From: an uncultured Blautia sp.
GTDB taxonomy: Bacteria; Bacillota; Clostridia; Lachnospirales; Lachnospiraceae
DNA length: 11,456 nt
Assembly (NCBI GenBank): GCA_934402155.1
Contig: CAKRTP010000059.1
Coordinates: 1 to 11,456 of the forward strand
Reading direction: 5' to 3'
Position numbers and translations under genes: made by a program. The notes below the pieces were generated by a model that made no database searches, was not told the DNA's origin, and worked only from the letters and a program-made list of their open reading frames with translations. The stretch's first letter is position 1. Each line of letters opens with the position of its first letter. This document shows positions 1 to 6,833 of this stretch, one piece after another.

Positions 1-240
1 AGAAAGAACGTTGATGAAAAAACAAAGAACGATCAGGTTACAGATGGTACACTGTACTGTGCTGGTATGATCGCCGGTGAGGGTCTTGTTGGTATCGCAC
101 TTGCGATCCTTGCAGTTGCAGGTGTCAGCCTGGATATCTCTGGTGTTGCTAACTTTGGTAACATCGGTGGTGTTATCCTCATGGTTATCATGATCCTTAC
201 ACTGCTTAAATTCTCCTTATGGAAAAAGAAAAAAGCCTGA
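1..240 (+). CDS. OPT-family oligopeptide transporter, C-terminal fragment (5' end outside window)
   Basis: The reading frame is open from base 1 to the TGA at 238-240 and gives the last 79 residues of a membrane protein. The visible part has a charged stretch (RKNVDEKTKND), then LYCAGMIAGEGLVGIALAILAV, a short polar turn, a second hydrophobic helix (GGVILMVIMILTLLKFSLW) and a lysine-rich cytoplasmic end (KKKKA). The 'AGxIAGEGLVGI' signature followed by a final helix is typical of the C terminus of bacterial OPT transporters, which are proton-coupled importers of oligopeptides and possibly metal complexes in the inner membrane. The stop codon overlaps the start codon of the next gene by one base (TGATG), so the two genes are probably translationally coupled. 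The family call rests on a short segment, and the substrate cannot be inferred. Confidence 0.75.
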   Translation, partial: RKNVDEKTKNDQVTDGTLYCAGMIAGEGLVGIALAILAVAGVSLDISGVANFGNIGGVILMVIMILTLLKFSLWKKKKA

Positions 241-620
241 TGAAAAAACAGAATAAAAAAAGCAAAAAAGAAGTTTTGGATATCAACTATCTGGATCTGA
301 TCCCGGTGCGCGCAGAGGAACTTCAGTGGTTTACAGACCGCAGGGACCGTATCGTGCTCAAAGTCGAGAATACAGGGCTGTTCAACAAGATTGCCCAGAA
401 GGTATTTAGCAAACCGCAGTTCACCAAGGTACATCTGGATCAGCAGGGGACATTTATCTGGCCTCTGATCGATGGAGAACGTACCGTTGCTGATATCGCA
501 GCACTGGTCAGGGACGAGTTCGGGGAGGCAGCAGAGCCGCTTTATCCGAGGATCGTCAAATATTTCCAGATCGTTGAGAGCTATCATTTCATAAAATTTG
601 CAAATAAGCCTTCCAAGTAG
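240..620 (+). CDS. PqqD-like (RiPP recognition element fold) small protein
   Basis: This encodes 126 residues. The N terminus is lysine-rich (MKKQNKKSKKE). The second half matches the PqqD family: a 'LDxxGTFIWPLIDGERTV' stretch at about residues 67-83, then a predicted helical segment (ADIAALVRDEFGEAAEPLYPRI) and a final strand/helix (FQIVESYHFIKF). In PQQ and other RiPP pathways this fold binds the leader peptide and presents it to a radical SAM enzyme. No precursor peptide or radical SAM gene is visible here. I chose the ATG at 240 because it forms a TGATG stop-start overlap with the transporter gene; an in-frame ATG at 219 would overlap by 22 nt and has no Shine-Dalgarno. The ribosome binding site is weak even at 240, which fits reinitiation. 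It may be a stand-alone peptide-binding accessory to the transporter, but that role is inference. Confidence 0.75.
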   Translation: MKKQNKKSKKEVLDINYLDLIPVRAEELQWFTDRRDRIVLKVENTGLFNKIAQKVFSKPQFTKVHLDQQGTFIWPLIDGERTVADIAALVRDEFGEAAEPLYPRIVKYFQIVESYHFIKFANKPSK

Positions 621-628
621 GGCACACT

Positions 629-668
629 AAGAACGGGAAACAGCCAAATCGCTGTATCCCGTTCTTTT
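629..668 (+). terminator. Rho-independent terminator after the OPT/PqqD-like pair
   Basis: A 10-bp perfect stem (629-638 with 657-666, AAGAACGGGA/TCCCGTTCTT) continues past one A/A mismatch into 5 bp more (640-644 with 651-655), closing a 6-nt loop. It ends in a short T run (665-668). It starts 8 nt after the PqqD-like stop codon. The short T run makes it a moderate rather than strong terminator. Confidence 0.75.
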
Positions 669-727
669 GGGTTAAGGGATACTTTATTACAGTACAGCGA
701 CAGGGGGATAGAAGGGAGAATTTTAGG

Positions 728-1591
728 ATGAAGATTACAGGCAAAAAACCATTGTATCTGGAATATATGCTGATCATTATCGGAACTGCTCTGATGGCGA
801 CAGCAATTACTTCCTGTTTTGATGCAGCAGGAATGGTAACAGGCGGATTTTCAGGTATTGCAATTATTGTTAAAGCAGGAACAAAGGGATTATATGGAAA
901 TGGCGTTCCGCTTTGGGTTACAAACCTTGTGCTGAACGTTCCTGTGTTTTTTCTTGCAGCAAAAATAAAGGGATTTTCATTTGTAAAAAAAGCGCTGCTG
1001 GGAGATCTGTCTCTGACAGTATGGCTGGCGGTCATTCCTGCATGGAAATTATCAGAAGATATTTTTCTGGCAGCGTTATATGGAGGTATCCTGCAGGGCG
1101 TGGGAATCGGTCTGGTGTTCCTTGGGGGAGGAACGACGGGAGGCACCGATCTTCTTGCAGCTATCATTCAGAAATATCTGAAACATTACTCTATTGCACA
1201 GGTTATGCAGTTTGTTGACGGAGCAGTCGTAGTGGCCGGTATGTATGTATTTGGGGTGGAACGTGCACTTTATGCGATCATTGCGGTATATCTGGTAACA
1301 AAAGTGTCAGACGGGATTATTGAGGGTCTTAAGTTTTCAAAATCTGTTTACATTATTACGGATAAACCAGATGAAGTTTCCAGGATGGTCATGGAAGATA
1401 TAGATCGTGGAATCACCGGGATCCGGGCAAAAGGAATGTATTCCGGCAATGACAAACTGATGCTTTTCTGCGTGGTTGGAAAGAAAGAACTGGTACATCT
1501 GAAAGAGATGATCGATGAGATCGATCCGAATGCTTTTGTGATCGTGGGGGATGCCAGAGAAGTTCACGGCGAAGGATTCATCGAAAAATAG
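728..1591 (+). CDS. YitT-family membrane protein (YitT_membrane + DUF2179)
   Basis: This 287-residue protein has the usual YitT length and layout. The N-terminal part is about six hydrophobic segments (about 11-30, 60-80, 90-105, 112-133, 158-177, 180-192). It carries the two family glycine motifs, VTGGFSGIA (37-45) and GGGTTGGTDLLA (133-144), which look like an internal duplication of the membrane domain. Residues about 205-281 form a soluble DUF2179 domain (VYIITDKPDEVSRMVMEDIDRGITGIRAKG at its start, ending DPNAFVIVGDAREVHGEGF). Members are widespread in Firmicutes and their transport or regulatory role is not established. The start has AAGGGAG 9 nt upstream. The gene stands alone between a terminator and an AT-rich intergenic region, and no clear promoter could be picked in the 60-nt gap upstream. 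Confidence 0.9.
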   Translation: MKITGKKPLYLEYMLIIIGTALMATAITSCFDAAGMVTGGFSGIAIIVKAGTKGLYGNGVPLWVTNLVLNVPVFFLAAKIKGFSFVKKALLGDLSLTVWLAVIPAWKLSEDIFLAALYGGILQGVGIGLVFLGGGTTGGTDLLAAIIQKYLKHYSIAQVMQFVDGAVVVAGMYVFGVERALYAIIAVYLVTKVSDGIIEGLKFSKSVYIITDKPDEVSRMVMEDIDRGITGIRAKGMYSGNDKLMLFCVVGKKELVHLKEMIDEIDPNAFVIVGDAREVHGEGFIEK

Positions 1592-1732
1592 CAAAAATAA
1601 ACAAAAAATCGTAAAAAAGTTAAGTTTTCCTCTTTTATTTTTGGTGATTTTATATTAAAATAGAGTAAATATATAGGTTGATATGGGGATAGCAAGAAAA
1701 AACGCACAATAAGCGAGAAGGGATGTAGTCAG

Positions 1733-2821
1733 ATGATATCAAATCAGGTACTTCAGAATACACTGGAAGGATTAAAGGAAATATCCAGAACAGAATTCTG
1801 CATTATTGACACCGAAGGAAAGGTGCTCGCAACGACATTTTCAGATTTTTCTATACAGCAGGGAGATATTCAGGCATTCGTAGAATCTCAGGCAGACAGC
1901 CAGCTAGTGAAGGGATTCCAGTATTTTAAAGTTTGTGATGATTATCAGCTTGAATATATTCTGGTGGCTCACGGAGATGATGAGGATACTTATATGATCG
2001 GTAAACTGGCCGCATTCCAGATCCAGAATCTGATCGTTGCGTATAAGGAACGTTTTGACAAGGACAGCTTTATCAAGAATCTGCTTCTTGACAACCTGCT
2101 TCTTGTGGATATTTATAATCGTGCCAAGAAACTTCATATTGATGCGGATGTACGTCGTGCAGTTATGATCCTGGAACTTCAGCAGGAGAAGGACCACAGT
2201 TCCATGGAAAACGTAAAAAGCTTTTTCGGAGGCAAGACCAAGGACTTTATTACTGCAGTTGATGAGAAGAGCATTATCATTGTCAAGGAACTTGAGGATG
2301 GAGAGGGCTATACAGATCTGGAGAAGCTGTCTCATGCGATTCTTGATACTCTTGGACTGAATCAGAATGAAGAAACACATATTGCATATGGAACGATCGT
2401 AAACGAACTCAAGGAAGTTTCACGTTCCTACAAGGAAGCAAGGATGGCACTTGATGTAGGCAAGATTTTCTTTGGGGACAAGGATGTTATCGCATACAGT
2501 TCTCTTGGTATCGGCCGTCTGATCTACCAGCTTCCGATTCCGCTGTGTAAGATGTTCATCAAGGAGATCTTTGAGAACAAATCACCGGATGACTTTGATG
2601 AGGAGACTCTGGTGACAATCGATAAATTCTTCGAAAACAGCCTCAATGTTTCCGAAACATCCAGACAACTCTATATTCACAGAAATACTCTGGTATACCG
2701 TCTGGATAAGCTTCAGAAGAGCACAGGACTGGATCTTCGCGTATTTGAAGATGCAATCACATTTAAGATCGCACTGATGGTTGTAAGGTATATGAAGTAC
2801 ATGGAGACACTTGAGTACTAA
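1733..2821 (+). CDS. CdaR/PucR-type helix-turn-helix transcriptional regulator
   Basis: This encodes 362 residues. The C terminus (about 295-350) is a PucR-type HTH: FFENSLNVSETSRQLYIHRNT, then LVYRLDKLQKSTGLDLR and a final helix. The NxxTLxYRL core inserts into DNA in this family. The N-terminal about 110 residues (EFCIIDTEGKVLATT and following) resemble a small-molecule sensing domain of the sugar-diacid/PAS-like kind. The middle (about 135-260) fits the degenerate GGDEF-like domain common in CdaR/PucR proteins. The start has AGAAGGGA 9 nt upstream. The upstream gap (1592-1732) is AT-rich with a possible -10 (TAAAAT, 1656-1661) but no convincing -35. Homologues usually control adjacent catabolic genes, but the downstream genes here are ftsEX. 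Either the target lies elsewhere or the protein has another role; its effector is unknown. Confidence 0.85.
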   Translation: MISNQVLQNTLEGLKEISRTEFCIIDTEGKVLATTFSDFSIQQGDIQAFVESQADSQLVKGFQYFKVCDDYQLEYILVAHGDDEDTYMIGKLAAFQIQNLIVAYKERFDKDSFIKNLLLDNLLLVDIYNRAKKLHIDADVRRAVMILELQQEKDHSSMENVKSFFGGKTKDFITAVDEKSIIIVKELEDGEGYTDLEKLSHAILDTLGLNQNEETHIAYGTIVNELKEVSRSYKEARMALDVGKIFFGDKDVIAYSSLGIGRLIYQLPIPLCKMFIKEIFENKSPDDFDEETLVTIDKFFENSLNVSETSRQLYIHRNTLVYRLDKLQKSTGLDLRVFEDAITFKIALMVVRYMKYMETLEY

Positions 2822-2855
2822 AACGATGAAAATTTTATGAATTCAACAAAAATAC

Positions 2856-2884
2856 TTGCATTCTGGCAAAAGATATGTTACAAC
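2856..2884 (+). promoter_or_regulatory. Candidate promoter for ftsEX
   Basis: TTGCAT (2856-2861) and TACAAC (2879-2884) are separated by 17 nt. Each hexamer is only a moderate consensus match. The stretch aligns at about 23 of 31 positions with the better promoter upstream of the FN3/lysozyme-like gene (6832-6862), including AC before the -35 and an AAAAGAT block in the spacer, which raises confidence. An alternative is GTTACA (2877-2882) with TAAACT (2900-2905), also 17 nt apart, which would place the WalR-like box over the -35 instead of the -10. Confidence 0.5.
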
Positions 2885-2892
2885 AATGTTAC
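2876..2892 (+). promoter_or_regulatory. WalR (YycF)-type operator, perfect direct repeat
   Basis: TGTTAC (2876-2881), five bases, then TGTTAC (2887-2892). This matches exactly the TGTWAH-N5-TGTWAH box known for the essential WalR response regulator of low-GC Gram-positives, which controls autolysin and wall-metabolism genes. It sits about 85 nt upstream of ftsE and overlaps the -10 of the first-choice promoter or the -35 of the alternative. The match is seen in the sequence; binding is inference. Confidence 0.55.
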
Positions 2893-2927
2893 AAAACATT
2901 AAACTATTTATGCAGCAGAATGCGTAG

Positions 2928-2958
2928 AATGCTGCCGGGGTCTCTGGCAGCATTTTTT
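2928..2958 (+). terminator. Terminator/attenuator hairpin in the ftsE leader
   Basis: A 9-bp perfect stem (AATGCTGCC 2928-2936 with GGCAGCATT 2946-2954) has a 9-nt loop and a six-T run (2953-2958). It lies 107 nt after the regulator gene stop but only 8 nt before the ftsE Shine-Dalgarno. No promoter fits between it and ftsE, so any ftsE transcript starting upstream must pass it. GCAGCA (2912-2917) can pair with TGCTGC (2930-2935), which would disrupt the terminator stem, so it could act as an attenuator. Confidence 0.75.
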
Positions 2959-2977
2959 GCGCAAGAAGGAGGAACGG

Positions 2978-3661
2978 ATGATTGATCTGATAGATGTGAG
3001 CAAATCGTATGGCAAAGGCCTTCCGGCCGTGAACCATGTGAATCTGCATGTTGATAAAGGGGAATTCGTGTTTGTTGTAGGAAGCAGTGGATCAGGTAAA
3101 TCCACACTGATCAAACTTCTTATGAAGGAACTGGACTGTACGAGTGGTCAGCTGATCGTGAGCGGGGAGCGTCTTGAGAAGATGAGACACCGCCGTGTAG
3201 CAAAGTACCGCCGTAAACTGGGAGTTGTTTTTCAGGATTTCAGACTTCTGAAGGATAGAAATGTCTATGAGAATGTAGCCTTTGCACAGCGTGTTATCGG
3301 AAGACCGACCAAGGTGATCCGTAAGCGTGTGCCGGAGGTGCTGCAGGAGGTTGGTCTTGCAGAGAAATACAAATCCTTTCCGGATGAGCTGTCCGGCGGT
3401 GAGCAGCAGAGGGTCGCACTTGCCAGAGCATTGGTGAACAGACCTGATATTCTTCTTGCTGATGAGCCGACAGGAAACCTTGATCCGAAGACTTCTGAGG
3501 AGATCATGAGACTTCTGGAACAGATTAATGAGAGAGGTACGACTGTACTGGTGGTAACACATAATAAAGAGATCGTTAATGCGATGAAGAAACGTGTACT
3601 TACGATGCATGATGGTGCGATCATTAGTGACGAAAAAGAAGGGGGATATCATGAGGCCTAG
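2978..3661 (+). CDS. ftsE: Cell-division ABC transporter ATPase FtsE
   Basis: This 227-residue ABC ATPase has the usual FtsE length. Visible motifs are Walker A GSSGSGKST (35-43), the Q-loop Gln in VVFQDFRLL (Gln86), signature LSGGEQQR (138-145), Walker B ILLADE (158-163) and the switch histidine in VVTHNKE (His195). The 'FQDFRLLKDRNVYENVAF' stretch is typical of FtsE and separates it from LolD/MacB relatives. With FtsX it forms a membrane complex that uses ATP hydrolysis to activate peptidoglycan hydrolases in trans, rather than to transport a solute. The ATG at 2978 has an ideal AAGGAGG (2966-2972) 5 nt upstream; an in-frame TTG at 2957 lies inside the terminator T run and is not a plausible start. 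The stop overlaps ftsX by 11 nt. Confidence 0.96.
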   Translation: MIDLIDVSKSYGKGLPAVNHVNLHVDKGEFVFVVGSSGSGKSTLIKLLMKELDCTSGQLIVSGERLEKMRHRRVAKYRRKLGVVFQDFRLLKDRNVYENVAFAQRVIGRPTKVIRKRVPEVLQEVGLAEKYKSFPDELSGGEQQRVALARALVNRPDILLADEPTGNLDPKTSEEIMRLLEQINERGTTVLVVTHNKEIVNAMKKRVLTMHDGAIISDEKEGGYHEA

Positions 3662-4556
3662 TACAATCTGGTATACTCTGAAACAGGGTATCATAAACAT
3701 AAAGAGAAACTGGATGTTTTCGCTGGCATCTATTCTTACCATGGCAGCCTGCATATTTCTGGTAGGAGTTTTTTATTCTCTTGTGACAAATGTTGACAAT
3801 ATTGCACACAAGGTAGAGCAGGAGGTTCCGGTCACTGTATTCTTCGATGAAGGAACAACTCAGGAACAGATGGAAGAGGTTGGAAATCTGATCCAGGCAC
3901 GTCCGGAAGTTGAGAGGATCGAGTTTGAATCTGCAGAGCAGGCATGGGAAAACTTCAAGGACCAGTATTTTCAGGGATCTGATGCGGCAAATGGTTTTAA
4001 GGATGATAACCCTCTGGTAAACTCGGCAAACTATCATGTTTACCTGAATCAGATTGAGAAACAGACAGAACTGGTTTCCTACATACAGGGACTTGAGCAT
4101 GTCCGGGAGGTAAATCAGTCTGAAAAAGCGGCAAATACACTTGGAAACTTTAACAAGCTGGTATCTTATGCATCTATGATCATCATTGCGATCCTGCTGA
4201 TCATTTCTATTTTCCTGATCAGCAATACAGTTTCTGTCGGTATTGCAGTCCGCAAGGAGGAAATCGGGATTATGAAATATATCGGTGCAACAGATGGCTT
4301 TGTACGTGCACCATTCCTTCTGGAAGGTATGGTACTTGGACTGATCGGCGCGGCGATCCCGCTTACTGCGTTATATTTCCTTTATAATACTACGGTGGAA
4401 TATATTCTCACACGTTTCAACGTCCTCACAGGAGTAGTGGATTTTATTCCTGTATGGAAAGTTTATCAGACGCTTCTTCCTATGGGGCTGGTACTTGGAA
4501 TCGGAATCGGTCTGATCGGAAGTTTCCTTACTTCAAGAAAACATTTAAGAGTATAA
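3651..4556 (+). CDS. ftsX: Cell-division permease-like protein FtsX
   Basis: This 301-residue protein has the FtsX layout: a short cytoplasmic N terminus, TM1 (about 23-46), an extracytoplasmic domain (about 50-168) and then three TMs (about 171-196, 221-245, 273-293). The cytoplasmic loop after TM2, VRKEEIGIMKYIGATDGFVRA (about 200-220), is the conserved coupling region of FtsX. The large external domain is where FtsX binds its hydrolase partner (CwlO in Bacillus, PcsB in streptococci). The ATG at 3651 is preceded by GAAGGGGGA and lies inside the end of ftsE, as in most ftsEX operons. The partner hydrolase gene is not adjacent: the next gene, 122 nt on, is the S41 protease. Confidence 0.96.
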   Translation: MRPSTIWYTLKQGIINIKRNWMFSLASILTMAACIFLVGVFYSLVTNVDNIAHKVEQEVPVTVFFDEGTTQEQMEEVGNLIQARPEVERIEFESAEQAWENFKDQYFQGSDAANGFKDDNPLVNSANYHVYLNQIEKQTELVSYIQGLEHVREVNQSEKAANTLGNFNKLVSYASMIIIAILLIISIFLISNTVSVGIAVRKEEIGIMKYIGATDGFVRAPFLLEGMVLGLIGAAIPLTALYFLYNTTVEYILTRFNVLTGVVDFIPVWKVYQTLLPMGLVLGIGIGLIGSFLTSRKHLRV

Positions 4557-4569
4557 GATTACAGACAGC

Positions 4570-4631
4570 GATATGCGGTGTATGAACTGATCCTTCAAAA
4601 GGGAATAGATCATATGCCGCATATCTTGTTT
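4570..4631 (+). terminator. Long hairpin after ftsX, probable terminator or processing site
   Basis: Bases 4570-4585 pair with 4610-4625 in a 16-bp stem (two G-U wobbles), and the inner 24 nt can fold further (CCTT/AAGG). It is followed by TTGTTTCT, a T-rich but interrupted tract. It begins 13 nt after the ftsX stop. The poor T run suggests partial termination, so some read-through into the protease gene is possible. Confidence 0.6.
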
Positions 4632-4678
4632 CTATATTGCGGATTAAGAATATCCGCCCGACGGGAAAGGTGAACAAA

Positions 4679-5863
4679 ATGAAATATGGAACATACGCAA
4701 AAGGTATAGCAACAGGAGTGGTTCTTACGCTGCTGGCAGGAGGCGGGGTCAGGGTGGTTCAGAGCTATCATTCGGGAGAACTCCTCTCTGATACAACTTT
4801 TAGACAGAAGATAAGTTATCTGGAAAATATAATTGACAATGAATATCTGGGAGAGATCAGTACGGATGATCTGAAAGAAGGTGTATACTCCGGACTGATC
4901 TACGGACTGGGAGATGTCTACTCCAGATATTATACAAAAGCGCAGTACGAGCAGGAAGCAGCAGCTACAGAAGGATCTTATGTGGGAATAGGAGTTTCCA
5001 TGCAGAAATATACAGCCGGCGGTGTTCAGGTGGTGGAATGCTATAAGGGAAGCACCGCAGAAGAAGCCGGGATCAAAGCAGATGATGTGATCACTGCGAT
5101 CAATGGAGAGGATATTACAGATGCAGAATTAAATGACGTTGTATCTATAATAAAGAGCAATGAAGATAAAGATATCACTCTGACAGTTCAGAGGCAGGAT
5201 GAAGATACGCAGGAGATCACTGTGAAAGTAAGCAGTGTGGAACTGCCATCTGTTTTTGGTGAGATGCTGAATTCAAATACAGGTTACATCCAGATCACAG
5301 AATTTAAAGGTGTCACAACAGAGCAGTATGAAGAAGCTTTTGCAGAGCTGAAAGATCAGGGAATGGAACGGCTGATCGTAGATCTTCGTGACAATCCGGG
5401 AGGATATCTCAGTTCCGTCTGTGATATCCTGAGAAAAATTCTTCCGGAAGGACTGATCGTTTATACGGAAGACAAAAACGGAAACAGAAGTGAAGAAACC
5501 TGTGATGGCAAAAATCCCCTGAATATGCCGCTGGCAGTTCTCGTCAATGGAAACAGTGCCAGTGCATCTGAGATTTTTGCAGGGGCAGTGAAGGATTATA
5601 AAATAGGAACGATCGTCGGGACGACTACATATGGAAAAGGTGTTGTTCAGTCTCTCAGGCAGCTGAGTGATGGAAGTGCGGTAAAACTGACTGTGGCGAA
5701 TTACTATACACCTGAGGGAAATTCAATCAATAAGACAGGAATCCAGCCGGACGTGGAAGTAGAACTGGATCCGGAACTTATAAATAAAACTGAAATCTCA
5801 CATGATGAGGACAATCAGCTTGAGGAGGCACTGAAAATCCTGGATGAAAAAATTGAGTGGTGA
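4679..5863 (+). CDS. S41-family carboxy-terminal processing protease (CtpA/CtpB-like)
   Basis: This encodes 394 residues. An N-terminal hydrophobic segment (about 6-29) is a signal anchor or uncleaved signal peptide, so the protease acts outside the membrane. A PDZ domain follows (about 99-173: GSYVGIGVSMQ, then STAEEAGIKADDVITAING), then the S41 domain (about 190-360). The catalytic Ser-Lys pair is visible: Ser295 in NGNSASASEIFAG and Lys320 in TTYGKGVVQ, 25 residues apart as in characterised Ctp proteases. LIVDLRDNPGG is also conserved. Family members trim envelope proteins; CtpB of Bacillus activates sporulation protease SpoIVFA/B signalling and is encoded next to ftsX. The ATG at 4679 has AAAGGTG 6 nt upstream; an in-frame TTG at 4637 lacks such a site. 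The degV-like gene follows after 67 nt. Confidence 0.93.
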   Translation: MKYGTYAKGIATGVVLTLLAGGGVRVVQSYHSGELLSDTTFRQKISYLENIIDNEYLGEISTDDLKEGVYSGLIYGLGDVYSRYYTKAQYEQEAAATEGSYVGIGVSMQKYTAGGVQVVECYKGSTAEEAGIKADDVITAINGEDITDAELNDVVSIIKSNEDKDITLTVQRQDEDTQEITVKVSSVELPSVFGEMLNSNTGYIQITEFKGVTTEQYEEAFAELKDQGMERLIVDLRDNPGGYLSSVCDILRKILPEGLIVYTEDKNGNRSEETCDGKNPLNMPLAVLVNGNSASASEIFAGAVKDYKIGTIVGTTTYGKGVVQSLRQLSDGSAVKLTVANYYTPEGNSINKTGIQPDVEVELDPELINKTEISHDEDNQLEEALKILDEKIEW

Positions 5864-5877
5864 AGAGAGAAAGGGTG

Positions 5878-5886
5878 TGATACAAT
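5878..5886 (+). promoter_or_regulatory. Possible extended -10 promoter for the degV-like gene
   Basis: TGA followed by TACAAT (5881-5886) makes an extended -10 element in the 67-nt gap after the protease gene, 45 nt before the degV-like start. No good -35 is present at 16-18 nt upstream. The gene could equally be read through from the protease gene, as no terminator lies between them. Confidence 0.3.
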
Positions 5887-5930
5887 ATAGCTACAGTATG
5901 AAAATGGTGGGATGCCGGAAAGGATCAGCT

Positions 5931-6800
5931 ATGAATGATTATATTATTACAACGGACAATAATGCAGATCTTCCAGATGATTTTTATGTGGAACATAAAG
6001 TAGGCTGCGCGTATTTTAGTTATACATTGGAGGGGAAACAGTATGAGCATGGGAATTTCCTCCCGGTAGAAGAATTTTACAACAAAATGCGGTCAGGCAG
6101 TATGCCGACAACCTCGCAGATCAATCCCGAAAGTGCACGGGAACTCTTTGAACCATATCTCAAGGAAGGAAAGGATATTCTCCATATTACATTTTCTTCC
6201 GGACTGAGCGGAACATTTAACAGCTGTCGGATAGCTGCAGAGGAACTGATGCAGGAATATCCGGATCAGAGGATCCTTGTGCTTGATTCTCTGTCAGCCT
6301 CTCTGGGTCAGGGGCTTCTCGTCTATCTGGCACAGCAGCAGAAGGAAAAAGGATGCAGTATGGATGAGGTTGCAGACTGGGTGGAAACACACAAAAAGAA
6401 TATTGTACATTTGTTTACAGTAGATGACCTGAATCACCTTTACAGAGGCGGCCGTGTGTCAAGAACAACGGCAGTTCTCGGAGGGATGCTCAACATAAAA
6501 CCGATTCTGCACGTTGATAATGAAGGAAAACTGATCCCGATAGGGAAGGTTCGCGGAAGAAAAAAATCTCTGCTTGAACTGGCGGATCTGATGGACAGCA
6601 AAATTGGAAGTTACGCAAAATCCTGTGATACAATTTTTATCAGTCATGGCGACTGCCGCGAAGAAGCAGAATTTCTCTCAAAAAAAATAAAAGAGAAATA
6701 CCAGATAAAGACAGAGGTCATTAATTACGTTGGTGCTGTGATCGGAGCACATTCCGGACCAGGTACGATGGCATTATTTTTTGTTGGAGATGTAAGATAA
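5931..6800 (+). CDS. DegV/FakB-family fatty-acid-binding protein
   Basis: This 289-residue cytosolic protein has the usual DegV length. Family motifs run along it: ITTDNNADLP (6-15), TTSQINP (60-66), FSSGLSGTFNS (88-98), LYRGGRVS (170-177), LNIKPIL (187-193), ISHGD (237-241) and GAHSGPGTMALFF (272-284). DegV proteins bind a fatty acid in a closed pocket. In Firmicutes, FakB members hand it to the kinase FakA to make acyl-phosphate for phospholipid synthesis. Paralogues are common, so whether this one works with FakA or has another lipid ligand is not known. The ATG at 5931 has GGAAAGGA about 6 nt upstream; earlier in-frame ATGs overlap the protease gene and lack a site. Its last codons overlap a candidate WalR-like box for the next gene. 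Confidence 0.92.
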   Translation: MNDYIITTDNNADLPDDFYVEHKVGCAYFSYTLEGKQYEHGNFLPVEEFYNKMRSGSMPTTSQINPESARELFEPYLKEGKDILHITFSSGLSGTFNSCRIAAEELMQEYPDQRILVLDSLSASLGQGLLVYLAQQQKEKGCSMDEVADWVETHKKNIVHLFTVDDLNHLYRGGRVSRTTAVLGGMLNIKPILHVDNEGKLIPIGKVRGRKKSLLELADLMDSKIGSYAKSCDTIFISHGDCREEAEFLSKKIKEKYQIKTEVINYVGAVIGAHSGPGTMALFFVGDVR

Positions 6801-6827
6801 ATGTAACAAAATTAAAACAAATGTAAA
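6791..6827 (+). promoter_or_regulatory. WalR-like operator upstream of the secreted FN3/lysozyme-like gene
   Basis: TGTAAG (6791-6796), five bases, then TGTAAC (6802-6807) fit TGTWAH-N5-TGTWAH except for the final G of the first half. A third half-site, TGTAAA, is at 6822-6827, immediately upstream of the -35. The first repeat overlaps the end of the degV-like coding sequence. This is the same repeat architecture (11-bp period) as the perfect box before ftsE. AT-rich sequence raises the chance of fortuitous matches. Confidence 0.4.
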
Positions 6828-6833
6828 ATACAC

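Noticed and set aside
1592..1732. Promoter for the CdaR/PucR-type regulator
   Set aside because: The stretch is very AT-rich and offers several -10-like hexamers (TATATT, TAAAAT) but no matching -35 at normal spacing, so no single site can be supported.
4637..4678. Upstream in-frame TTG start extending the S41 protease by 14 residues
   Set aside because: It lies close behind the ftsX hairpin without a Shine-Dalgarno, while the ATG at 4679 has AAAGGTG at 6 nt and places the signal anchor at the N terminus. Similar upstream starts for ftsE, ftsX, the degV-like gene and the unknown gene were rejected for the same reason.
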